A stretch of 64,000 nt of DNA from Actinophytocola sp044466355 (GCF_044466355.1 NZ_JBITMQ010000002.1:868001-932000), one strand, 5' to 3'; positions 1 through 9,040 are shown, counted from the stretch's first letter. Program-made: numbers and translations. Notes: generated by a model not told the origin, from the sequence alone.

Positions 1-1
1 G

Positions 2-640
2 GTGTCGGCGCACTGGGAGAACGCCCCGCTCACGGTGGGCGCCACGACGACCGTGCCGCTGGTGTACGACTTCTGGGGCTTCCCCCGGCACTACTACGAC
101 GTGACGTACGCGGCGCCCGGCGCGCCGGAGCTCGCCGCCTCAGTGGGCAAGCTGCTCGGCTCCGTGCACTCCGACTCCGAGCGCGGGCTCGACCACGGTG
201 CGTACGTGCCGTTGAAGGAGATGTACCCGGACGCGGACGTGCCCGTGCTGCAGATGTCGATGCCGTCGCTGGATCCGTCGGAGTTGTTCGAGCTGGGGCG
301 ACGGCTGGCGCCCCTGCGGGACGAGGGTGTGCTGATCGTCGGCAGCGGCTTCTTCACGCACAACCTGTCGGGCATGCAGGCCTCCCCCGACGGGACGGCG
401 CCGTCGTGGTCGGCGGAGTTCGACCACTGGGGTGGGGAGGCGTTGGCGGCCCGTGACTTCGACGCCCTGCTCGACTTCCAGCACCGGTCGCCCTCGGCGC
501 GGCTGGCGCACCCGCGTACCGAGCACTTCGCGCCGCTGTTCGTGTCCATGGGCGCCGCGATCGGTACGACGGATGCACCGCAGCAGGTCATCGACGGCTA
601 CTGGTACGGCCTGGCGAAGCGATCGGTGCAGTTCGACTAG
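2..640 (+). CDS. DODA/LigB-type extradiol ring-cleavage dioxygenase, 5' truncated by window edge
   Basis: This is the C-terminal part of a class III extradiol dioxygenase of the DODA/YgiD family, which cleaves catechol-type rings with a non-haem metal. Visible family features are SAHWE at the extreme N-terminus (in full-length members this follows about 40 residues), LDHGAYVPL near residue 62, the core GSGFFTHNL near residue 114, and a C-terminal HPRTEHFAPL stretch. The in-frame GTG at position 2 is probably an internal codon and the real start lies outside the window. The stop is 9 bp before the next gene, so the two may be cotranscribed. The substrate cannot be told from sequence. Confidence 0.85.
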   Translation: MSAHWENAPLTVGATTTVPLVYDFWGFPRHYYDVTYAAPGAPELAASVGKLLGSVHSDSERGLDHGAYVPLKEMYPDADVPVLQMSMPSLDPSELFELGRRLAPLRDEGVLIVGSGFFTHNLSGMQASPDGTAPSWSAEFDHWGGEALAARDFDALLDFQHRSPSARLAHPRTEHFAPLFVSMGAAIGTTDAPQQVIDGYWYGLAKRSVQFD

Positions 641-649
641 CGTGGGCGG

Positions 650-1276
650 GTGACCACGCTGACCGGGCAGCAGATCGCGGACGAGGGCCTGCGCGGGTGG
701 ACCTACCTGCTGGGTGGCCTGCAGACCCGCATCCGCACCGGGGACTTCGCGACCGGCGTCTGGGTCGTCACCGCGATCGGCGCGGCGGTGGCGGGGCACA
801 GCCCGGACATCCACCTCCGCGGCGATCACGTGGACATCCGGCTCGCCGGCGAGGGCGGGGTGACCGAACACGAGATCCGACTGGCGCGGGCCATCACCTC
901 GATCGCCGAGGAGGCCGGGCTAACGACCGAGTCCGCGTCCGTGTCACGGCTCGAACTCGCGCTCGACACCCCGGACCACGCCGCGGTGCTGCCGTTCTGG
1001 GCCGCCGTCCTCGCGATGGAGACGGGTGACGGGGAGATCCGTGACCCCGCCGACGGCCTGCCGGTCGTGTGGTTCCAGACCTCCGGCAGCGAGGAGCCCC
1101 GCCAGCGCTGGCACCCGGACGTGTGGGTGGAACCCGCCCAGGTCCAGCCGCGCATCGACGCCGCGCTCGCCGCGGGCGGGACGCTGGTCAGCGACGAGGC
1201 CGCGCCGAGCTACTGGGTTCTCGCGGACCCGGAGGGCAACCGCGTCTGCCTGTGCACGTGGCAGGAACGCGGCTGA
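650..1276 (+). CDS. Pterin-4a-carbinolamine dehydratase-like / VOC (glyoxalase-fold) fusion protein
   Basis: A 208-residue protein with two parts. Residues about 1-95 resemble pterin-4a-carbinolamine dehydratase: AGHSPDIHLRGDHVDIRL followed by GVTEHEIRLARAI. The family's usual HHP motif is reduced to HSP, so catalysis is doubtful. Residues about 100-208 form a VOC domain (SRLELALDTPDHAAVLPFW, then VLADPEGNRVCLCTW). The start is GTG, 9 bp after the preceding stop. The combined arrangement is the evidence for a fusion; the function is unknown and could be binding of a small aromatic or pterin ligand. Confidence 0.75.
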   Translation: MTTLTGQQIADEGLRGWTYLLGGLQTRIRTGDFATGVWVVTAIGAAVAGHSPDIHLRGDHVDIRLAGEGGVTEHEIRLARAITSIAEEAGLTTESASVSRLELALDTPDHAAVLPFWAAVLAMETGDGEIRDPADGLPVVWFQTSGSEEPRQRWHPDVWVEPAQVQPRIDAALAAGGTLVSDEAAPSYWVLADPEGNRVCLCTWQERG

Positions 1277-1278
1277 GC

Positions 1279-1800
1279 TCAGAGCACCTGCAGTGCCTGG
1301 ATGTCGCAGCCGGGCAGGCGGTCGCGACCGGAGAGCGCGGCCAGTTCCAGCACCACGGACACCACCGACACCGTCGCGCCCGCGCGTTCGACCAGTTCCC
1401 GCACGCCCGCGACCGTGCCGCCGGTCGCCAGCACGTCGTCGATGACCGCGACCCGTGCACCTGCGGGCAGCACGCCGGCGGGCAGCTCCAGTGCCGCCGT
1501 GCCGTACTCGAGGGCGTAGTCGACGCGGTCCGCGACGACGGGGAGCTTGCCCGGCTTGCGGATCGGCACCAGCGCCACGTCCCGGGCCACGGCGATCGGG
1601 GCGCCCAGCAGGAAGCCACGTGCCTCGATCGCCGCCACGGCGTCGACGTCGTCCGGTAGCCGGGCGGCCATCTCGTCGATGACCGCCCGGAACGCCGGTG
1701 CCGACGCGAACAGCGGGTTCAGGTCCCGGAACAGCACCCCTGGCTCGGGGAAGTCCGGGACCGTGCGAACCAGCTCCAGAGCCGCCGCGATGTCGGTCAA
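1279..1800 (-). CDS. apt: Adenine phosphoribosyltransferase
   Basis: It converts adenine and PRPP to AMP in purine salvage. The 173-residue length is normal. Visible motifs are FPEPGVLFRDLNPLF near the N-terminus, AIEARGFLLGAPIA, and the PRPP-binding loop VIDDVLATGGT. The chosen start is TTG at 1800: it overlaps the secF stop as TTGA, which fits translational coupling, and it places LTDIAAALELVRTVPDFPEPG at the usual distance from the N-terminus. The longer open frame runs back through secF and is not coding there. secF upstream of apt repeats the order known in mycobacteria. Confidence 0.95.
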   Translation of the reverse strand: MTDIAAALELVRTVPDFPEPGVLFRDLNPLFASAPAFRAVIDEMAARLPDDVDAVAAIEARGFLLGAPIAVARDVALVPIRKPGKLPVVADRVDYALEYGTAALELPAGVLPAGARVAVIDDVLATGGTVAGVRELVERAGATVSVVSVVLELAALSGRDRLPGCDIQALQVL

Positions 1801-3068
1801 CGGCGGCGCTTTCCTGACGGGCGGCCGGGGTGCTTGCCGCTGGGCCTGCCCTTGCGTTGCGTCTCGGCGGCCTTCGGGTTGCGGGCCGGCACGCTGGTCG
1901 CCGCCGCCATCGCCCGCTCCTGCCGCAGCTCCGCGTCCAGCGTCTCGTCGTCGGTGGCCGGGGCGTCGTCGGCGTCGATGACCGCCGCGTCCACCGGGGC
2001 ACCGGACTCCTCGCGCTCGGCGGCCTTGCGGGCCAGGTTCTCCCGCCGCGCCTTCACCCGCGCCGCCTGCTGCTGGAACTTCGGCTCCCGCATCTTCAGG
2101 TCGACGAGGATCGGCGTGGCCAGCGCGATGGACGACAGCGCACCGGCGATGATGCCGGTCAGCTGGACCAGCGCCAGGTCCTGCAGGGTGCCGACACCCA
2201 GCAGGCCCACACCGACGACCAGCAGACCGATCACGGGCAGCACCGCGATCAGCGAGGTGTTGATCGACCGCATCAGCGTCTGGTTCAGCGCCAGGTTCGC
2301 CGCCTCCCCGTACGTGCGGCGGGTCAGGCCGAGCAGGCCGCGGGTGTTCTCCTTGACCTTGTCGAACACCACCACCGTGTCGTACAGCGAGAAGCCGAGG
2401 ATCGTCAGCAGACCGATCACGGTCGCCGGGGTCACCTCGAAGCCGATGATCGAGTACACGCCCGCGGTGACCACGACGTCGTGCACCAACGCGGCGAGCG
2501 CGGCGACCGCCATCCACTTCTCGAAGTACAGCGCGAGGAAGATCGTCACCAGCACGAGGAACACGGCGAGCGCGATCAGCGCCTGCTGCGAGATCTCGCC
2601 GCCCCACGACGCGCTCACCGCGCTGTCGCTGATGGACCGCTCACTCGGCTCGCCCTGCGCGTTCACCGGCTGGAACGTGTCGAACAGCGCCGTCTTCAGC
2701 TCGTCAACCTGCTCGTTGTTCAGCGTCTCCGACCGGATCTGGATGGTCGACGCGTCACCCGTGCCGACGGTCTGCACGGCCGCGGGCTCCATGTCGAGCG
2801 TCTCGTTGAACGTGTTCTCGACGGCGGAGATCGAGATGTTCCCGTTCGCACCCTGCGCGGGCAGCGAGATCCGGGTGCCACCGGTGAAGTCGATGCCGAG
2901 GTTGAAGCCCCGGAAGACGATCGACACCAGGCACACGAGGATCAGGGCCGCGAAGAAGACGTACCACCGCTTGCGCTTGCCGACCACGTCGAACGCGCCC
3001 GTGCCCACGTAGAGGCGGTGGAACAGGCCCTCCTTCTTGGCGGGCGTCTGTGCTTCGTTGGCAGCCAC
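1797..3068 (-). CDS. secF: Protein translocase subunit SecF
   Basis: Partner of SecD in the SecDF complex, which uses the proton gradient to help Sec-exported proteins leave the channel. The 423-residue protein has a first membrane segment near residues 33-53, the SecF signature GIDFTGG, a periplasmic-side domain, and five further membrane spans in the middle. The last 80 residues are hydrophilic, ending in a basic Arg/Lys-rich tail (KGRPSGKHPGRPSGKRRR). The GTG start at 3068 sits behind an excellent ribosome site, AAGGAGGTG, and begins 1 bp after the secD stop. Confidence 0.97.
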   Translation of the reverse strand: MAANEAQTPAKKEGLFHRLYVGTGAFDVVGKRKRWYVFFAALILVCLVSIVFRGFNLGIDFTGGTRISLPAQGANGNISISAVENTFNETLDMEPAAVQTVGTGDASTIQIRSETLNNEQVDELKTALFDTFQPVNAQGEPSERSISDSAVSASWGGEISQQALIALAVFLVLVTIFLALYFEKWMAVAALAALVHDVVVTAGVYSIIGFEVTPATVIGLLTILGFSLYDTVVVFDKVKENTRGLLGLTRRTYGEAANLALNQTLMRSINTSLIAVLPVIGLLVVGVGLLGVGTLQDLALVQLTGIIAGALSSIALATPILVDLKMREPKFQQQAARVKARRENLARKAAEREESGAPVDAAVIDADDAPATDDETLDAELRQERAMAAATSVPARNPKAAETQRKGRPSGKHPGRPSGKRRR

Positions 3069-3069
3069 G

Positions 3070-4935
3070 TCACACCTCCTTCGCGACGGTACGGCCGGCG
3101 GCCCGCCGCTCGCTCGCCTGGCGCTGCACCGCGCCGAGACCGGACATCTTCGGGCTGGACAGGAACTTCGACCGCGACGCCAGCACGACCAGCGGATGGG
3201 TCACCAGGAACACCACGATCAGGTCCAGCACGGTCGACATGCCCAGGGTGAACGCGAAGCCGCGGACCTGTCCGACGGCCAGCACGTACAGGACGGCGGC
3301 CGCGAGGAACATGACCGCGTCGGCGGACAGGATCGTGCGCCGGGCACGCACCCACGCCCTCGGCACCGCCGAACGGAACGTCCTGCCTTCGCGTATCTCG
3401 TCTTTCAGTCGTTCGAAGAACACCACGAACGAGTCCGCGGTGATACCGATCGACACGATGAAGCCCGCGACACCGGCGAGGTCGAGGGTGAACCCGATCC
3501 ACCGGCCGAGCAGCACCAGCACGGCGAACACGATCACACCGGACAGCGCCAGCGACAGGACCGTGAGCAGACCGAGCATGCGGTAGTAGAAGAGGCAGTA
3601 CAGGAACACCAGTGCGAGGCCGATCGCGCCCGCGATCAGACCGGCCTGGAGCGACGCGAGCCCCAGCGTCGCGGACACGGTCTCGGCCTCGGACGAGTCG
3701 AACGACAGCGGCAGCGAACCGTACTTCAGCACGTCCGCGAGGCTCTTGGCCTCCGAGGAGCTGAAGCCGCCCTGGCCGCCGCCGGTGATCTGCGTCTGGC
3801 CGGTGATGGCGCCCTGGATCTCCGGGGCGGACACGACCTGGGTGTCGAGCACGAACGCGGCCATCTCGCCGACGTGGGCCTCGGTGTAGTCGGCCCAGAT
3901 CCGGCCGCCTTCGCTCTCGAAGTCCAGCGTCACGACGTAGCCGACGCCCTCCGGGTTGGGCGCGGAGCCCGCGTCGGCGATCTCGGTGCCCTGCAGGAAG
4001 GTCGGGCCCAGGATGTACTTGGCGGTGGCCTCCTGGTCGCAGGCGACCAGCGGCCGGTCCGAGATGTCGTTGCCGACCAGCGGGTCCGGCTTGCTGCAGT
4101 CGAGCGCGGCCATGGCGGCCTGCTGCACGGTCGGGTCCGGCTGGACGGTCCCGTCGGTGCTCGGCGCGAGCTGCGGCGCCTGGCGGCACGCCCGGCCCGA
4201 CTGGATCAGGCTGGCCGTGGTGACCGCGCTTTCCTTGCCCGCCGCGACGTCCTTGTTGTAGGTCTGGACGTCCGCCGAGTACTTGGCACAGGCGCTCAGC
4301 GGGTCGGCGAGCGCGGCGTCGTCGGCCGGCTGCTCGGCGGACGGCGGCGTGGACGCGTCACCCGACGGCGGGGCCGACGGCTCGGTCGTGCCCGGCTGGC
4401 CCGCCGCGGCCGGAGCGGGGCGGCCCTGCGGCGTCCCGTCGCCCGCCGACGGCTGGGTCGACTCGGACGGTGGCGTGGCCGCACCGCTCGAGGGCGGCGT
4501 CGACGGCTCGGTCGACGCGGGTGGCTGCTGCTCCTCCTGCGCGGGCGGTGTGGCGGCCTGCGGCTGCCCGATCACCGCGCGGAAGCGCAGCTGGGCGGTC
4601 TGGCCGAGGTCCTTGGCCTGCTCGCCCTCCTCGCCCGGCACCGTGATGATGATGTTGTTGCCGTCGAGCACGACCTCGGTGCCGCTGACACCGATGCCGT
4701 TCACACGGGTCTCGATGATCTGCCTGGCCTGGTCGAGCGACTCCCGGCTCGGCGCCTCACCGGTCTCGGTGCGGGCGGTCAGCGTGACCCGCGTACCGCC
4801 CTGCAGGTCGATACCGAGCTTGGGCTCCAGCTTGTGATCCGGCGTGGCGAAGACCAAGCCGTACAGCAGAACCACGATGAACAGAAAGAACGCCAGATAG
4901 CGTCCTGGGCGGATCTGCCCGGAGGGTGAGGCCAC
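3070..4935 (-). CDS. secD: Protein translocase subunit SecD
   Basis: Large SecDF subunit of about 621 residues. After the first membrane segment (PGRYLAFFLFIVVLLYGLVF) comes the signature GIDLQGGTRVTLTA, then a P1-type extracytoplasmic domain interrupted by a Pro/Ser/Thr-rich insert of about 90 residues, and a C-terminal bundle of five or six spans (QAGLIAGAIGLALVFLYCLF onward). The start GTG at 4935 (VASPSGQIRPGRY) is preferred over the longer frame beginning at 5013, whose N-terminus is Arg/Thr-rich and overlaps a hairpin. It is followed by secF at 1 bp spacing. Confidence 0.96.
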   Translation of the reverse strand: MASPSGQIRPGRYLAFFLFIVVLLYGLVFATPDHKLEPKLGIDLQGGTRVTLTARTETGEAPSRESLDQARQIIETRVNGIGVSGTEVVLDGNNIIITVPGEEGEQAKDLGQTAQLRFRAVIGQPQAATPPAQEEQQPPASTEPSTPPSSGAATPPSESTQPSAGDGTPQGRPAPAAAGQPGTTEPSAPPSGDASTPPSAEQPADDAALADPLSACAKYSADVQTYNKDVAAGKESAVTTASLIQSGRACRQAPQLAPSTDGTVQPDPTVQQAAMAALDCSKPDPLVGNDISDRPLVACDQEATAKYILGPTFLQGTEIADAGSAPNPEGVGYVVTLDFESEGGRIWADYTEAHVGEMAAFVLDTQVVSAPEIQGAITGQTQITGGGQGGFSSSEAKSLADVLKYGSLPLSFDSSEAETVSATLGLASLQAGLIAGAIGLALVFLYCLFYYRMLGLLTVLSLALSGVIVFAVLVLLGRWIGFTLDLAGVAGFIVSIGITADSFVVFFERLKDEIREGRTFRSAVPRAWVRARRTILSADAVMFLAAAVLYVLAVGQVRGFAFTLGMSTVLDLIVVFLVTHPLVVLASRSKFLSSPKMSGLGAVQRQASERRAAGRTVAKEV

Positions 4936-5001
4936 GGTCGGTCGGTCTCCTCGAACTACAAGGGTCGTCAGGCGTGTCTTGGTCCGTGTCTTGGCACAAG
5001 A

Positions 5002-5040
5002 CTGCGCCCGCACCCATTACACGTGTGGGTGAGGGCGCAG
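5002..5040 (-). terminator. Hairpin between yajC and secD (attenuator or terminator without U-tract)
   Basis: CTGCGCCC at 5002-5009 pairs with GGGCGCAG at 5033-5040, with a second pairing of ACCCA with TGGGT inside. No run of T follows on either strand. In an otherwise tight operon this may attenuate readthrough from yajC into secDF or stabilise a processed end. Confidence 0.5.
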
Positions 5041-5098
5041 CGTACCTCCCGTGACGTGAGGCCGTTGTCACACGGTCACGTCACGCTCACGCATCCCG

Positions 5099-5485
5099 CT
5101 ACTTCTGCTTGCCGGACTCGAGCTCGGCGTCCTTGACGGCGGGCTCGTTCGTCTCGGGGTCGACGGAGTCGACGGTCTCGACCTCGTCTGCGTCCTCGAG
5201 GTCCTCGGCGTCGTCGGTCTCCTCGACGGGGCCGACCTTCTCGCGCACCGCGGCACGCAGCCACTCCGTCTCGACGCCGGGGGCGATCTCGATGGAGACG
5301 GTCTGCTCGTTGTCCGTGTCGGTCACCGTGCCGTAGAGACCCGAGGTGGTCATGACGCGGTCACCGACGGTGAGCGAGTTCTGCAGCGCCTGCTGCTGCT
5401 CCTGTGCGCGGCGCTGACGCCGGCTCATGAAGTACATCATGACGCCCAGCAGGCCGAACATCAGGAGCAGAGGGAGGAGTTCCAT
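5099..5485 (-). CDS. yajC: Preprotein translocase accessory subunit YajC
   Basis: Small SecDF-associated protein of 128 residues. It has one N-terminal membrane span (LLPLLLMFGLLGVMMYFM), a basic stop (SRRQRRAQEQ), and the YajC core LTVGDRVMTTSGLYGTVTD. The C-terminal 45 residues are strongly acidic (repeated Glu/Asp), common in actinobacterial YajC. It lies upstream of secD and 21 bp downstream of ruvB on the same strand, the usual ruvCAB-yajC-secDF order. Confidence 0.96.
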   Translation of the reverse strand: MELLPLLLMFGLLGVMMYFMSRRQRRAQEQQQALQNSLTVGDRVMTTSGLYGTVTDTDNEQTVSIEIAPGVETEWLRAAVREKVGPVEETDDAEDLEDADEVETVDSVDPETNEPAVKDAELESGKQK

Positions 5486-5506
5486 GGTTGTCCATCCGTG
5501 AGTTGC

Positions 5507-6598
5507 CTACTCTGCGGTGTGCGCAGTGTTGTTCAGGTCACTGTCGAACAGCGTAGGCGGCATCGGGCCAGGAGCGTTAACCGGGGGCAAAAGCCCCAAA
5601 TGGGACCACGCCGCCGCTGTGGCGACACGACCCCGCGGAGTCCTGGCGAGCATGCCCGCCCGCACCAGGTACGGCTCGCACACCTCCTCCACCGTACTTG
5701 CCTCCTCCCCGACCGCGACAGCCAGCGTCGACACACCGACCGGACCGCCGCCGAACGACCGGACGAGCGCGCCGAGCACGGCCCGGTCGAGTCGGTCGAG
5801 CCCCAGCTCGTCGACGTCGTAGACCTCGAGCGCCGAGCGGGCGATCGCCCTGGTCACGACGCCGTCGGCGCGGACCTCGGCGAAGTCGCGGACGCGCCGC
5901 AGCAGGCGGTTCGCGATGCGGGGGGTGCCACGGGAGCGGCCCGCGATCTCGGTCGAGCCGTCGGCGCGCAGGTCGACGCCGAGGATCCCGGCCGACCGGC
6001 GCAGCACCTGGTCGAGGTCCTCGGGTGAGTAGAACTCCATGTGCGCGGTGAAGCCGAACCGGTCGCGCAGCGGTCCGGTCAGCGAACCGGACCGGGTGGT
6101 GGCGCCGACGAGCGTGAACGGCGCGATCTCCAGGGGGATGCTGGTCGCGCCGGGGCCCTTGCCGACGACGACGTCGACGCGGAAGTCCTCCATCGCGAGG
6201 TAGAGCATCTCCTCGGCGGGCCGCGCCATCCGGTGGATCTCGTCGATGAACAGCACGTCGCCCTCGACGAGGTTGGACAGCATGGCGGCGAGGTCGCCCG
6301 CGCGTTCCAGCGCGGGACCGGAGGTGAGGCGCAGCGAGCTGCCCAGCTCGGCCGCGATGATCATGGCGAGGCTGGTCTTGCCGAGGCCGGGCGGGCCGGA
6401 GAGCAGTACGTGGTCGGGCGGCACGCCGCGCTGGGTGGCGCCCTGCAGGACCAGTTCGAGCTGCTCGCGTACGCGGTGCTGGCCGACGAACTCGGCGAGC
6501 CGCTTGGGGCGCAGCGTCGCCTCGTCGTCCCCGGGGAGCACCTCGGGCGACGCGATCTCGGCGATCTCGTCCGGGTCGGTCACGGCTTCATCGTGCAC
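5507..6598 (-). CDS. ruvB: Holliday junction branch migration helicase RuvB
   Basis: AAA+ motor that drives branch migration with RuvA. The 363-residue protein contains Walker A GPPGLGKTS, Walker B LFIDEIHRM, the sensor GATTRSGSLTGPLRDRFG, and a C-terminal winged helix (RTPRGRVATAAAWSHLGL). The N-terminus has about 20 extra acidic residues before the RPKRLAEFVGQ start of the AAA+ core. It follows ruvA at 6 bp. Confidence 0.98.
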   Translation of the reverse strand: MHDEAVTDPDEIAEIASPEVLPGDDEATLRPKRLAEFVGQHRVREQLELVLQGATQRGVPPDHVLLSGPPGLGKTSLAMIIAAELGSSLRLTSGPALERAGDLAAMLSNLVEGDVLFIDEIHRMARPAEEMLYLAMEDFRVDVVVGKGPGATSIPLEIAPFTLVGATTRSGSLTGPLRDRFGFTAHMEFYSPEDLDQVLRRSAGILGVDLRADGSTEIAGRSRGTPRIANRLLRRVRDFAEVRADGVVTRAIARSALEVYDVDELGLDRLDRAVLGALVRSFGGGPVGVSTLAVAVGEEASTVEEVCEPYLVRAGMLARTPRGRVATAAAWSHLGLLPPVNAPGPMPPTLFDSDLNNTAHTAE

Positions 6599-6604
6599 GA
6601 CCCG

Positions 6605-7201
6605 CTACCGCTTCCTGCCCAGGGTGGCGAGCGCCCTGCGCAGGACGGTCGACGTGTCGGCGTGACCGTTCTCGGCGAGCACCCCGTCGACGGCCTGTTC
6701 GGCCTGTTTGGCGGCGAACCCGAGCCCGGTGAGCGCCTCGACGACGCTCCCCCGCACCGCGCCGTTGCCGGTGGCGACGGACTCGGCGGTGACGGTGGCC
6801 AGGGCGCCGACCTTGTCGCGCAGCTCGACGATGAGGCGTTCCGCACCCTTGCGGCCGATGCCCGGCACCTGCGTGAGCACGGAGACGCTGCCCTCGCCGA
6901 GCGCGGCACGCAGCTGGTTCGGGTCGAGGACGGCGAGCGTGGCCATGGCGATGCGCGGGCCGATACCGGACACGGTCTGCAGCAGGCCGAACAGCTCGCG
7001 GGCCTGCGAGTCGGCGAACCCGAACAGCGTCAACGAGTCCTCGCGGACGACGAGCGTGGTCTCGAGGATCGCCTCCTCGCCGGTGCGCAGCGTGGCGAGG
7101 GTGGCCGGGGTGGCGGTGATCATCAGGCCGACCCCGCCGACCTCGACCACCACGTGGTCCAGGCCGATCGAGAGCACCGTTCCCCGTACGCGCGAGATCA
7201 T
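6605..7201 (-). CDS. ruvA: Holliday junction DNA-binding protein RuvA
   Basis: Tetrameric Holliday-junction binder of 198 residues: N-terminal OB fold (MISRVRGTVLSIGLDHVVVEVGG), two helix-hairpin-helix motifs (VSGIGPRIA and VPGIGRKGAERL), and a C-terminal RuvB-binding domain after an Ala/Thr linker (ALTGLGFAAKQAEQAV). Its ATG overlaps the ruvC stop as ATGA, so the two are translationally coupled. Confidence 0.98.
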   Translation of the reverse strand: MISRVRGTVLSIGLDHVVVEVGGVGLMITATPATLATLRTGEEAILETTLVVREDSLTLFGFADSQARELFGLLQTVSGIGPRIAMATLAVLDPNQLRAALGEGSVSVLTQVPGIGRKGAERLIVELRDKVGALATVTAESVATGNGAVRGSVVEALTGLGFAAKQAEQAVDGVLAENGHADTSTVLRRALATLGRKR

Positions 7202-7773
7202 GTGGTCGTCTTCCTCTTGCTTGCGGCTTCGGCGAGCCGGGCTTTGTGCTTGCGGGCGAGTTCGGCGGCCTTCGCCTCGGCCTCGGCGAGCCGGTTGCGC
7301 ATCGGAGCCCGCCAGATGTGGCAGACGGCGATGGCGATGGCGTCCGCAGCGTCCGCGGGCTTGGGCGCGGTCGTGAGTCCCAGCAGCTTCGTGACCATGG
7401 CCGTGACCTGGGCCTTGTCGGCGCGGCCGGAGCCGGTGACCGCGGCCTTGACCTCCGAGGGCGTGTGGAACACGACCGGCAGTCCGCGTTTGGCGGCGGC
7501 CAGTGCCACAACGCCGCCCGCCTGGGCGGTGCCCATGGCGGTGCGGACGTTGTACTGGCTGAAGACCCGCTCGACGGCGACCGCGTCGGGCCGGTGCCGG
7601 TCGAGCCACTCCTCGACGGCGTCGGACACGGCGAGCAGGCGCACGGCGAGGTCGGCGTCGACCGGGGTGCGCACCACGTCGACCTGGACGCACGTCACCT
7701 TCCGGCCGACGGCCCCGTCGACGACGGCGATGCCGCACCTGGTCAGGCCGGGGTCGACGCCCAGCACGCGCAT
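7198..7773 (-). CDS. ruvC: Crossover junction endodeoxyribonuclease RuvC
   Basis: Resolvase that nicks Holliday junctions. Catalytic acidic residues are visible in GVDPGLTRCG (Asp), VERVFSQYN (Glu) and ADAADAIAIAV (Asp). The family HTPSEVKAAVTGSGRADKAQ is present. The start at 7773 (MRVLGVDPG) matches the family N-terminus; an in-frame ATG at 7794 would add seven residues. The C-terminus carries a Lys/Arg/Ala-rich helix. The MFS gene upstream ends 12-32 bp before the start, so ruvCAB may receive readthrough from the TetR/MFS cassette. Confidence 0.97.
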   Translation of the reverse strand: MRVLGVDPGLTRCGIAVVDGAVGRKVTCVQVDVVRTPVDADLAVRLLAVSDAVEEWLDRHRPDAVAVERVFSQYNVRTAMGTAQAGGVVALAAAKRGLPVVFHTPSEVKAAVTGSGRADKAQVTAMVTKLLGLTTAPKPADAADAIAIAVCHIWRAPMRNRLAEAEAKAAELARKHKARLAEAASKRKTTT

Positions 7774-7805
7774 GGTCTTGCCTGTCGAGAACATCAGTTC
7801 GAAGC

Positions 7806-8969
7806 CTAGGGGACCAGAGCCGCCGCCCTCCGCACCGACACGGCCCCGAGCACCACCGCACCGAGTGCGAACACGCCCGCCCCGGCTCCGAGCCACGCGA
7901 CGACCGGGTAGCCCGCGCCCGCCTCCAGCGCGATGCCGCCGAGCCACGGGCCCGCGGTGATGCCGACGTTGAACGCGGACACGTTCAGCGCGGAGGCCAG
8001 GGTCGGGGCCTGTTCCGACTCGCTGAACACGCGGGTGGTGAGGGCGGGGTTGACCGCGAACCCGAACACGCCGACGAGGAAGACCGCCGCGACCGCGGGC
8101 ACCGGCCGGGTGGCCGCCGTGGCAAGCAGGACGCTCGCGGCGACGAGACCGCCGATGCCGTACGCGAGCGTGCGGAACGGGTACGCGTCGGCGGTGCGGC
8201 CACCCACGGTGATGCCGATGAGCGAGCCGATGCCGTAGACCCCGAGCACGACCGGCACCGCGCCGTCCGGCAGGCCGGTGGTCTCGGTCAGCAGCGGAGC
8301 GAGGTAACCGAACGTGACGATCAGCGCGGTCATGAGCAGTGCGGTCGTCGCGTAGGCGAGCCACAGCCGCGGGTTGGCCATAGCGCGCAACTCGGCGCCG
8401 ACGCTCGGCCTCACCGCGCCGCCAGGTCCATTGTGGATGGTTAGCGCGGCGGCCGCCGCCGCGGCCAGCGACAGCGCCGCCACCACCCAGAACGCAGCGC
8501 GCCAGCCGAGGTTCTGGCCCACGAGCGTGCCGAGCGGGAGCCCGACGACGGTCGCGATGGTCAGCCCACCCGCGACCACGCCGATGGCCCGGCCCCGGCG
8601 GTCGGCGGGCACGATCGACAGCACCGTGACCGCGGCGACGGACCAGAACCCGCCGTAGACGAACGCGCTCAGCGCCCGGGTGACCATCAGGACGTCATAA
8701 CTGTCCGTGAGTGCTCCGACGGCGTGCAGTGCGGCGAACAGCACGAGAAAGCCGACGAGCGTCACGCGCCTGCGCCACCGCAGCGTGAGCACGGCGAGCA
8801 CGGGCGCGCCGACCAGCATGCCGACCGCGAACGCCGAGATCAGCAGACCGGCCTGCGGGATGCCGACGCCGAGGTCGCCGGACAGTTCGGGCAGCAGCCC
8901 GGCGAGCATCATCTCCGAGGTGCCCTGGGCGAAGATCGCGAGCCCCAGGACGTAGACGGCGACCGGCAA
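7806..8969 (-). CDS. MFS drug:H+ antiporter, DHA1 family, CmlR/Cmx-like
   Basis: A 387-residue, 12-span transporter. The opening MPVAVYVLGLAIFAQGTSEMMLAGLLPEL and the loop LAVLTLRWRRRVTLVG closely resemble chloramphenicol exporters of the CmlR/Cmx group. The actual substrate is unknown. A TetR gene lies 71 bp upstream on the same strand, and a 20-bp motif shared with the TetR promoter sits at 8981-9000, so induction by relief of TetR repression is likely. It is absent from the conserved ruv neighbourhood and is probably an acquired cassette. Confidence 0.85.
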   Translation of the reverse strand: MPVAVYVLGLAIFAQGTSEMMLAGLLPELSGDLGVGIPQAGLLISAFAVGMLVGAPVLAVLTLRWRRRVTLVGFLVLFAALHAVGALTDSYDVLMVTRALSAFVYGGFWSVAAVTVLSIVPADRRGRAIGVVAGGLTIATVVGLPLGTLVGQNLGWRAAFWVVAALSLAAAAAAALTIHNGPGGAVRPSVGAELRAMANPRLWLAYATTALLMTALIVTFGYLAPLLTETTGLPDGAVPVVLGVYGIGSLIGITVGGRTADAYPFRTLAYGIGGLVAASVLLATAATRPVPAVAAVFLVGVFGFAVNPALTTRVFSESEQAPTLASALNVSAFNVGITAGPWLGGIALEAGAGYPVVAWLGAGAGVFALGAVVLGAVSVRRAAALVP

Positions 8970-8980
8970 GGTGTCCTCCA

Positions 8981-9000
8981 GTTTTGGATTGATTGGTTCA
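8981..9000. promoter_or_regulatory. Putative TetR operator upstream of the MFS gene
   Basis: The 20 bases GTTTTGGATTGATTGGTTCA match the motif at 9632-9651 in 16 of 20 positions. It has imperfect dyad symmetry (TTTTGGA with TTCAAAA reaching 9003). It lies 12 bp upstream of the MFS start. Confidence 0.7.
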
Positions 9001-9040
9001 AAACAAGGGCAGGCGAAACGCCGTCGTTCCGCGCCGAAAC

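Noticed and set aside
1830..3251. Long plus-strand open frame opposite secF
   Set aside because: Its His/Arg/Gln/Asp-rich translation is typical of an antisense frame of a GC-rich gene; secF on the other strand has clear family motifs.
3037..4929. 630-codon plus-strand frame opposite secD
   Set aside because: Low-complexity Arg/His/Glu composition and no family features; it mirrors secD codon bias.
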